A DNA stretch of 18,183 nt, from positions 1 through 18,183 of the forward strand of contig JAEWYD010000063.1 of assembly GCA_023462275.1 (NCBI GenBank), given 5' to 3'. The notes under the pieces are model-generated. The model was not told the origin of the DNA and made no database searches. It saw only the letters and a program-made list of their open reading frames with translations. The DNA is from Actinomycetes bacterium (GTDB lineage: Bacteria; Actinomycetota; Actinomycetes; Actinomycetales; Cellulomonadaceae). How positions within the stretch are numbered: the first letter of the stretch is position 1; every line of letters starts with the position of its first letter. Both the position numbers and the translations under genes were made by a program. This document shows, one piece after another, positions 13,078 through 18,183 of this stretch.

Positions 13078-13496
13078 CGGCCGCGGCCGCGCGTGCCCAG
13101 CCGCGTCGCGGACCAGTCGGCCGCGATCGCGAGCGTGCTGGTGGCGTGCAGGCCCGCCGTCGTGGCGGCGTCCTCGATGTCCCCGTGGTCGACGTGGCCG
13201 CTGCGGCCCGCCTTGCGGGTGAACAGCCAGATGAGCCCACCGTCGTCGAGTGCGGCACGGACGTCCACGAGGGCGTCCGTCAGGTCCCCGTCGTCGTCGC
13301 GCCACCAGAGGATCACGCCGTCGGTGACGTCGTCGTAGTCCTCGTCGACGAGCTCGCTGCCGATCATCTCCTCGATGCGGGCGCGAAGCTCCTCGTCGAC
13401 GTCGTCGCCATAGCCGAACTCCTGGACCACCTGGCCCGCAGTGAAGCCCAGCCGGCTCGCCCCTACCTGGCCGCCGAGCTCCTCGGTCGATCCCAC
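13074..13496 (-). CDS. DUF3052 family protein
   Basis: An actinobacterial DUF3052 protein of 140 residues. Recognisable parts are L-G-F-T-A-G-Q-V-V-Q-E-F-G-Y, E-E-L-R-A-R-I-E, E-L-V-D-E-D-Y-D-D-V-T-D and V-I-L-W-W-R-D-D-D-G-D-L-T-D-A-L-V-D-V. It is very acidic and probably cytoplasmic; the function is unknown. Its place before ahpE and divergent from aceE is shared with M. tuberculosis Rv2239c. The start is uncertain. The GTG at 13508 directly abuts AAGGAGG with no spacer, while the in-frame GTG at 13496 lies 12 bases after it. I prefer 13496, four residues shorter. Confidence 0.87.
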   Translation of the reverse strand: MGSTEELGGQVGASRLGFTAGQVVQEFGYGDDVDEELRARIEEMIGSELVDEDYDDVTDGVILWWRDDDGDLTDALVDVRAALDDGGLIWLFTRKAGRSGHVDHGDIEDAATTAGLHATSTLAIAADWSATRLGTRGRGR

Positions 13497-13819
13497 CGTT
13501 GTTGCCACCCTCCTTCGACGGCCCGCTCACCGGGCACGCGTCCTGTGCTGGTAGCCCACAGCATCGGGCCACCGTCTGGCAAGCGCCACGCCACATCTGT
13601 GTCCGACGTCCCGACGCGTGATCAACCTGTGTCCCAGCACACGTTTCGCCTCGGGGGAACAGAGGTGGACGTGTGTGACTTCCACCCCTCGGGAGAGTGA
13701 GAATGGTCCGACGACGGACCATGGTCCCAGAGGCGAGGACGACGCCGACCGGCGCCGACCGCAGGAGACCCCCGACGCCGCGCACCCCGCGGGGTTTCGG
13801 ACGAGAGGTGAGGTAGCTG
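13497..13819. other. Intergenic region between DUF3052 and aceE
   Basis: This spacer holds the divergent promoters of the DUF3052-ahpE pair and of aceE. It is richer in structure than others in the window: a stem-loop GAGGTGGA/TCCACC (13662-13690), a near-direct repeat CCTCGGGGGA/CCTCGGGAGA either side of it, and the palindrome listed separately at 13703-13722. No TAnnnT box stands out for aceE. Frames across it look non-coding. Confidence 0.5.
13703..13722. promoter_or_regulatory. Perfect palindrome ATGGTCCG-ACGA-CGGACCAT upstream of aceE
   Basis: An 8-bp perfect inverted repeat with a 4-base loop lies about 100 bases before the aceE start. ATGGTCC recurs immediately after it (13721-13727), so there are two direct copies and one inverted copy. 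TGGTC/GACCA dyads are typical of GntR-family operators such as those of PdhR and LldR, though usually with a shorter spacer. It is a candidate operator of a pyruvate or lactate-responsive regulator, or an RNA hairpin in the leader. Confidence 0.45.
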
Positions 13820-16561
13820 GTGGCTGCACGCGACACGACTGGCCCGCTGATCAACGGGCTGCTCAGCCAGGTCCCCGACATCGACCCCGAGGAGACCTCG
13901 GAGTGGGTCGAGTCCTTCGACGGGCTCCTCGACGAGCGCGGCGGTCCGCGCGCGCGGTACGTGCTCCTGAGCCTGCTGCGCCGCGCGCGGGAGCGGAACG
14001 TGAACGTCCCCGCGTCCCTCGTGACGCCGTACGTCAACACCATCGGCGTCCACCAGGAGCCGTACTTCCCCGGTGACGAGGCGCTCGAGCGCCAGTACCG
14101 CCGCTGGATGCGCTGGAACGCCGCCGTCATGGTGACGCGCGCGCAGCGGCCGGAGGTCAGCGTCGGCGGCCACATCTCGAGCTACGCCTCGGTCGCGACG
14201 CTCTACGAGGTCGGCTTCAACCACTTCTTCCGCGGCAAGGACCACCCCGGCGGCGGCGACCAGATCTACTTCCAGGGCCACGCGGCGCCCGGCATCTACG
14301 CCCGCGCGTTCCTCGAGGGCCGGCTCTCCGCCGAGCAGCTCGACGCCTTCCGTCAGGAGGTCTCCGTGCCCGGCGGCGGGCTCTCCTCGTACCCGCACCC
14401 CCGCCTCATGCCCGACTTCTGGGAGTTCCCGACCGTCTCCATGGGCCTCGGCCCGGCGTCGGCCATCTACCAGGCCTGGGTGAACAAGTACCTCGACAAC
14501 CGCGGCATCAAGGACACGAGCCAGCAGCGGGTGTGGGCGTTCCTCGGCGACGGCGAGATGGACGAGCCCGAGAGCCGCGGCATGCTGCAGCTCGCGGCGC
14601 AGCAGCAGCTGGACAACCTCACGTTCGTCGTCAACTGCAACCTGCAGCGGCTCGACGGCCCGGTGCGCGGCAACGGCAAGATCATCCAGGAGCTCGAGGC
14701 GTACTTCCGCGGCGCCGGCTGGAACGTCATCAAGGTGATCTGGGGCCGTGAGTGGGACCCGCTGCTGAACGCGGACAAGGACCGCGCGCTCGTCCACCTG
14801 ATGAACATCACGCCGGACGGCGACTACCAGACGTACAAGGCCAACGACGGCGCCTTCGTCCGGGAGCACTTCTTCGGCCGCGACCCGCGGACGAAGGCCC
14901 TCGTCGAGAAGATGACCGACGACGAGATCTGGGCGCTGCGCCGCGGCGGCCACGACTACCGGAAGATCTACGCGGCCTACGCGGCGGCATCGGAGACCAC
15001 CGGCCAGCCGACCGTGATCCTCGCGCACACGATCAAGGGCTACGGGCTCGGGTCGGGCTTCGCGGGGCGCAACTCGACGCACCAGATGAAGAAGCTCAAG
15101 ACCGACGACCTCAAGCTCCTCCGGGACACCCTGGGCATCCCGATCCCGGACTCCCAGCTCGAGGACCCGTACAGCGCGCCGTACTTCCACCCGGGCCCGA
15201 ACGACCCGGCGATCCGCTACATGCTCCAGCGGCGCCAGGCGCTCGGCGGGTTCCTGCCGGAGCGCCGGACCACGCACGAGCCGCTGAAGCTTCCGCCGGA
15301 GAAGACGTACGAGGTCATCAAGAAGGGCTCGGGCAGCCAGCACGTCGCCTCGACGATGGCCCTCGTGCGGCTCATCAAGGAGCTCATCAAGGACCCGGAG
15401 TTCGGCTCGCGGATCGTGCCGATCATCCCCGACGAGGCCCGCACGTTCGGCCTGGACGCGATCTTCCCGACGGCGAAGATCTTCAACACCCTCGGCCAGA
15501 ACTACCTCGCGGTCGACCGGGACCTGATGCTCTCCTACAAGGAGTCCGAGAGCGGCCAGATCCTGCACACCGGCATCAACGAGGCCGGTTCGGCGTCCGC
15601 CTTCCAGGCGGCGGGGACGGCGTACGCCACGCATGGCCAGGCGCTCGTGCCGTTCTACATCTTCTACTCGATGTTCGGGTTCCAGCGGACCGGCGACCAG
15701 CTGTGGGCCGCAGGTGACCAGATGACGCGCGGCTTCCTGGTCGGTGCCACGGCGGGCCGCACGACGCTGACCGGCGAGGGCCTCCAGCACGCGGACGGCC
15801 ACTCGCCGCTCCTCGCGCAGACCAACCCCGCCGTCGTGCACTACGACCCGGCGTACGCGTACGAGATCCGGCACATCGTGCGCGACGGCATCCAGCGCAT
15901 GTTCGGCGAGGGCGACCCGCGCGACCCGGACGTCATGTACTACCTCACCGTCTACAACGAGCCGATGGTGCAGCCGGCCGAGCCGGAGGACGTGGACGTC
16001 GAGGGCATCCTGCGCGGCATCCACCTGATCGCCCCGGCGGAGGGCGACGGGCCGCGCGCGCAGATCCTGGCGTCCGGCGTCGGCGTGCCGTGGGCCCTCG
16101 AGGCACGCGAGCTGCTGGCGCGCGACTGGGGCGTCCGGGCGGCGGTGTGGTCGGTGACCAGCTGGAACGAGCTGCGCCGCGACGGTCTCGCCGCCGACGA
16201 GCACAACTTCCTGCACCCGCTGGAGGCGCCGCGCACGGCGTACCTCACCGAGAAGCTGCGCGGGGCGGAGGGGCCGTTCGTCGCCACGAGCGACTACGAC
16301 CACCTGCTCCCCGACCAGGTGCGCGCGTGGGTCCCCGGCGAGTACGCGACGCTCGGCGCCAACGGCTTCGGGTTCTCCGACACCCGTGCCGCCGCGCGGC
16401 GGCACTTCCACATCGACGGCCCGACGACGGCCGTCAAGGTGCTGCAGATGCTGGCCGCGCGCGGGCAGGTCGCGGCGGACGCCGCCGCCCAGGCCGTGGA
16501 GCGGTACCAGCTGCTCGACGTCCGGGCGGGCACCTCGGGCACCGCGGGCGGCGACGCCTGA
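13820..16561 (+). CDS. aceE: Pyruvate dehydrogenase E1 component, homodimeric type
   Basis: A 913-residue protein of usual length for AceE, the thiamine-diphosphate enzyme that decarboxylates pyruvate and acetylates the E2 lipoyl domain. The ThDP/Mg motif is G-D-G-E-M-D-E-P (243-250) ending in N-C-N (272-274). H-I-S-S-Y-A-S and D-H-P-G-G-G-D are family segments in the first third, and the central and C-terminal transketolase-like domains follow (E-A-G-S-A-S-A-F-Q-A-A-G near residue 590). The GTG at 13820 has GAGGTGAGG upstream. No E2 or E3 gene is adjacent, as is common in Actinobacteria where aceE stands alone and may share a hybrid complex with 2-oxoglutarate dehydrogenase. Confidence 0.97.
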   Translation: MAARDTTGPLINGLLSQVPDIDPEETSEWVESFDGLLDERGGPRARYVLLSLLRRARERNVNVPASLVTPYVNTIGVHQEPYFPGDEALERQYRRWMRWNAAVMVTRAQRPEVSVGGHISSYASVATLYEVGFNHFFRGKDHPGGGDQIYFQGHAAPGIYARAFLEGRLSAEQLDAFRQEVSVPGGGLSSYPHPRLMPDFWEFPTVSMGLGPASAIYQAWVNKYLDNRGIKDTSQQRVWAFLGDGEMDEPESRGMLQLAAQQQLDNLTFVVNCNLQRLDGPVRGNGKIIQELEAYFRGAGWNVIKVIWGREWDPLLNADKDRALVHLMNITPDGDYQTYKANDGAFVREHFFGRDPRTKALVEKMTDDEIWALRRGGHDYRKIYAAYAAASETTGQPTVILAHTIKGYGLGSGFAGRNSTHQMKKLKTDDLKLLRDTLGIPIPDSQLEDPYSAPYFHPGPNDPAIRYMLQRRQALGGFLPERRTTHEPLKLPPEKTYEVIKKGSGSQHVASTMALVRLIKELIKDPEFGSRIVPIIPDEARTFGLDAIFPTAKIFNTLGQNYLAVDRDLMLSYKESESGQILHTGINEAGSASAFQAAGTAYATHGQALVPFYIFYSMFGFQRTGDQLWAAGDQMTRGFLVGATAGRTTLTGEGLQHADGHSPLLAQTNPAVVHYDPAYAYEIRHIVRDGIQRMFGEGDPRDPDVMYYLTVYNEPMVQPAEPEDVDVEGILRGIHLIAPAEGDGPRAQILASGVGVPWALEARELLARDWGVRAAVWSVTSWNELRRDGLAADEHNFLHPLEAPRTAYLTEKLRGAEGPFVATSDYDHLLPDQVRAWVPGEYATLGANGFGFSDTRAAARRHFHIDGPTTAVKVLQMLAARGQVAADAAAQAVERYQLLDVRAGTSGTAGGDA

Positions 16562-16575
16562 CACCAGCGGAACGA

Positions 16576-16607
16576 CGAAGGGCGCGCCCCGCGGAGCGCG
16601 CCCTTCG
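16576..16607. terminator. Strong hairpin terminator between aceE and the TPR-like gene
   Basis: A perfect 12-bp stem (CGAAGGGCGCGC with GCGCGCCCTTCG) and an 8-base loop starts 14 bases after the aceE stop. The following bases are only mildly T-rich (TTCGTCTTCG), as often in high-GC genomes. Its position between convergent stops suits bidirectional termination. Confidence 0.8.
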
Positions 16608-16631
16608 TTCGTCTTCGCTCGACCGCGGGGC

Positions 16632-17315
16632 TCAGGTGCCCGGGATCGCCTGCTCGGCGCGGGCGACGGCGCCTTCGAGCTCCGCGCGGAGCGCTGCCGC
16701 CGCCGCGCGGTCGGGGTGCAGGTCGAGGGCGGCGAGGTGCTGCTTGGCGTCGAGCGGGCGCTCCGCCTCGATCGCGGCGAGCACCAGCTGGCGCGCGATC
16801 TCGACCGGCTGGTCCTTGACCCGCCAGTGCCCGACGCCGAGGCCGAGCGCCTCCACGGGCATGCCCGCGTCGCGCAAGACCGCGAGGCCCTCGAGCAGCG
16901 CGTGCCCGGAGGGATCCCGCTCGGCGGCGGTGCCGAGGCGCCGCAGCGCCCCCTCGTGGTCGTCGTGGATGGACAGGCGGGCGAGCTCGATGAGCGGGTA
17001 CCAGGCGCGGGGGTGGCCTGCGAGCTCCTCCGCCAGCGCCCACACCGCGAGGTCGGCGGCGCGCTGCCGCTCCACCTCGTCACCGGGTGCGCTCAGCGGG
17101 TCGCCGTCGGGACCGATCTCGGCTCCCCGACGGCGCACCATCTCCGCGAGAGCGCGGAAGGCGGCGGCGTCGTTGGGGTCCTCGCTCAGCTTGACCCGGA
17201 CAGCGTCCTCACGCACCGAGTCGCGGCGTCGCATGGATGTCGGGCGGCGCAGGCCGACCTTGTACCCGGACGCCGGTCGGCGCACGAGTCGTCGGAGCCG
17301 CGGGAGGAAATCCAT
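16632..17315 (-). CDS. Tetratricopeptide-like repeat protein
   Basis: A 227-residue helical protein. A basic N-terminus (M-D-F-L-P-R-L-R-R-L-V-R-R) precedes several Ala- and Leu-rich helical pairs with TPR character: D-P-N-D-A-A-A-F-R-A-L-A-E, H-P-R-A-W-Y-P-L-I-E-L-A-R-L, D-H-E-G-A-L-R-R-L-G-T-A, and P-L-D-A-K-Q-H-L-A-A-L-D-L-H-P. TPR proteins hold protein partners; the partner is unknown. I chose ATG at 17315 rather than the in-frame upstream start at 17348, because TATGGT lies exactly six bases before it, as in other leaderless starts here. It converges on aceE and is divergent from the PucR-type gene. Confidence 0.8.
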   Translation of the reverse strand: MDFLPRLRRLVRRPASGYKVGLRRPTSMRRRDSVREDAVRVKLSEDPNDAAAFRALAEMVRRRGAEIGPDGDPLSAPGDEVERQRAADLAVWALAEELAGHPRAWYPLIELARLSIHDDHEGALRRLGTAAERDPSGHALLEGLAVLRDAGMPVEALGLGVGHWRVKDQPVEIARQLVLAAIEAERPLDAKQHLAALDLHPDRAAAAALRAELEGAVARAEQAIPGT

Positions 17316-17321
17316 ACCCAG

Positions 17322-17327
17322 ACCATA
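17322..17327 (-). promoter_or_regulatory. -10 box TATGGT for leaderless TPR-like gene
   Basis: TATGGT, six bases, then ATG at 17315. A GGGAGG further upstream is too far from the ATG to be a useful ribosome-binding site. Confidence 0.5.
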
Positions 17328-17344
17328 GCCTCCCGTGACCTTTT

Positions 17345-17362
17345 CCACCGGTCCGGCGGTGG
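17345..17362. promoter_or_regulatory. Inverted repeat CCACCG-N6-CGGTGG in divergent promoter region
   Basis: A perfect 6-bp dyad lies 18-35 bases upstream of the TPR-like -10 box, that is about where its -35 region would be, and about 100 bases from the PucR-type gene start. It is a possible operator; symmetric GC-rich words also arise by chance. Confidence 0.3.
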
Positions 17363-17448
17363 CCGCCGTGCTGCGCCCACCCGAGCAGTCATGATCAGCC
17401 TTGTCACTTCTCTACAAGCGGCATCCTCGACGCCCGGGCTGCGCACCG

Positions 17449-17454
17449 TATGCT
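17449..17454 (+). promoter_or_regulatory. -10 box TATGCT for leaderless PucR-type gene
   Basis: TATGCT is followed by six cytosines and the ATG at 17461. No ribosome-binding site is present, so a leaderless transcript is expected. Confidence 0.55.
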
Positions 17455-17460
17455 CCCCCC

Positions 17461-18183
17461 ATGGTTGCACCCGCGCGTGACCAAGCGCACACGCTGCGCC
17501 GCCTCCACGACGGCAGCGGCCTGCTCGCCGCGGCGGCGATGCGCAAGCTCGACGAGAGCCTGCCCTGGTACCGGGCGCTCCCGGCCGAGGACCGCTCGTG
17601 GGTCGGCCTCGTCGTCCAGGCGGGCATCTCGAGCTTCGTCGGCTGGTTCGCCGACCCGTCCAACCCGCCGCAGGGCGCCAACGAGATCTTCGCCGCCGCG
17701 CCGCCGGAGCTGACCCGGTCCGTCTCGCTGCAGCAGACGCTGCAGCTCGTCCGGCTGCTCGTCGAGGTCGTCGAGGACCACAGCGACCGGCTCGCCGCGC
17801 CGGGCAGCGAACGGGACCTGCGGGAGGCTGTACTCCGCTACTCCCGCGAGGTCGCCTTCTCGGCAGCGGAGGTCTACGCGCGGGCCGCCGAGTCCCGCGG
17901 CGCTTGGGACGCCCGCCTGGAGGCCCTCGTGGTGGACGCGGTCGTCCGCGGCGAGGCCGACGACGCGCTGCGGAGCCGCGTGGCGGCCCTCGGCTGGAGC
18001 GGCCACGGCAGCGTCCTGGTGATGGTGGGCACGACGGCGCAGCCGCTCGACGACGTCCGCATCGCCGAGCTCCGCCGGGCGACGCGCCGGGCGGCCGACG
18101 ACGCCCTCGTCGGCATCCACGGCAACCGCCTCGTGGTGGTGCTCGGCGGGGACGGCGACCTGCGGGCGGGCGCGGCGTCCCTC
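17461..18183 (+). CDS. fasR: PucR-type transcriptional regulator, FasR-like (3' end outside window)
   Basis: The frame runs open from ATG 17461 to the window end, giving 241 residues of a longer protein. The N-terminal helical region contains L-P-W-Y-R-A-L-P-A-E-D-R-S-W-V-G, then Q-A-G-I-S-S-F-V-G-W-F-A-D-P, typical of the actinobacterial PucR-like regulator upstream of the fatty-acid synthase genes (Streptomyces FasR, M. tuberculosis Rv2242). The central part (H-G-S-V-L-V-M-V-G, then G-N-R-L-V-V-V-L) is the GGDEF-like fold of this family. The C-terminal HTH lies beyond the window. In relatives it activates fabD-fabH-acpP-fabF, expected just downstream. The position after aceE links acetyl-CoA supply with fatty-acid synthesis. 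Confidence 0.88.
   Translation, partial: MVAPARDQAHTLRRLHDGSGLLAAAAMRKLDESLPWYRALPAEDRSWVGLVVQAGISSFVGWFADPSNPPQGANEIFAAAPPELTRSVSLQQTLQLVRLLVEVVEDHSDRLAAPGSERDLREAVLRYSREVAFSAAEVYARAAESRGAWDARLEALVVDAVVRGEADDALRSRVAALGWSGHGSVLVMVGTTAQPLDDVRIAELRRATRRAADDALVGIHGNRLVVVLGGDGDLRAGAASL

Noticed and set aside
13622..17083. A 1153-codon open frame antisense to aceE
   Set aside because: It mirrors the codon positions of aceE in very GC-rich DNA, is dominated by Arg, Val, Asp and Gly repeats without any domain, and crosses the terminator and the aceE promoter region.
17400..17405. TTGTCA as a -35 box for the PucR-type gene
   Set aside because: It lies more than 40 bases from the TATGCT -10 box, too far to act with it, and no other -10 box is placed 17 bases after it.

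Overview
The window is high-GC, gene-dense DNA from an actinobacterium, most likely a Micrococcales-type organism (Cellulomonas and relatives; that rank is inference). Support comes from frequent GTG starts, repeated GTGA/ATGA stop-start overlaps, TAnnnT -10 boxes with leaderless starts, and the gene order of the right half. That order (RNase HI/phosphatase, coiled-coil zinc ribbon, Nif3-like, ahpE, DUF3052, aceE, PucR-type regulator) matches, from memory, the Mycobacterium tuberculosis Rv2228c-Rv2242 neighbourhood.

Left part (1-8669), accessory redox, Fe-S and heme genes. The tail of a metallo-beta-lactamase-fold hydrolase faces a small membrane-anchored zinc-ribbon protein. After a 357-base non-coding gap comes a two-gene unit: a DUF488 protein and a SufR-like winged-helix regulator with candidate metal-ligand cysteines. 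Facing it is a leftward operon of two DUF2249 proteins and an AhpD-like CxxC protein. Divergent from that operon, across an AT-rich spacer holding an inverted repeat, is a rightward operon: DUF59 Fe-S assembly factor, 7Fe ferredoxin, and a thioredoxin-fold protein whose active site reads WSGPC. Converging on it is a leftward series: TDT-family transporter, HemG/HemY-type porphyrinogen oxidase, and a radical SAM protein with a SPASM-like C-terminus, the last two joined by a 4-base overlap. A small hypothetical gene lies divergent to the transporter. My reading is a redox/heme/Fe-S module, perhaps for low-oxygen or nitrogen-oxide conditions; this is inference from neighbours.

Middle part (8704-12510), housekeeping. 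The RNase P RNA gene rnpB is on the minus strand downstream of a tightly packed operon of Nif3-like protein, coiled-coil/zinc-ribbon protein and a bifunctional RNase HI-phosphatase. A lone GAF-domain protein runs rightward and almost touches a convergent tRNA-Val(UAC).

Right part (12607-18183), central metabolism. The peroxiredoxin ahpE and a DUF3052 gene overlap on the minus strand. Divergent from them is aceE (pyruvate dehydrogenase E1), preceded by a 311-base spacer with a perfect stem-loop/palindrome and followed by a strong hairpin terminator shared with a convergent TPR-like gene. The window ends inside a PucR-type regulator (fasR-like), which in relatives precedes the fabD fatty-acid operon.

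Several starts share one layout: a TAnnnT hexamer, exactly six bases, then the start codon. The same spacing places the rnpB 5' end exactly at its P1 helix, so leaderless transcription looks common here. I saw no mobile element, CRISPR array, attachment site or origin.
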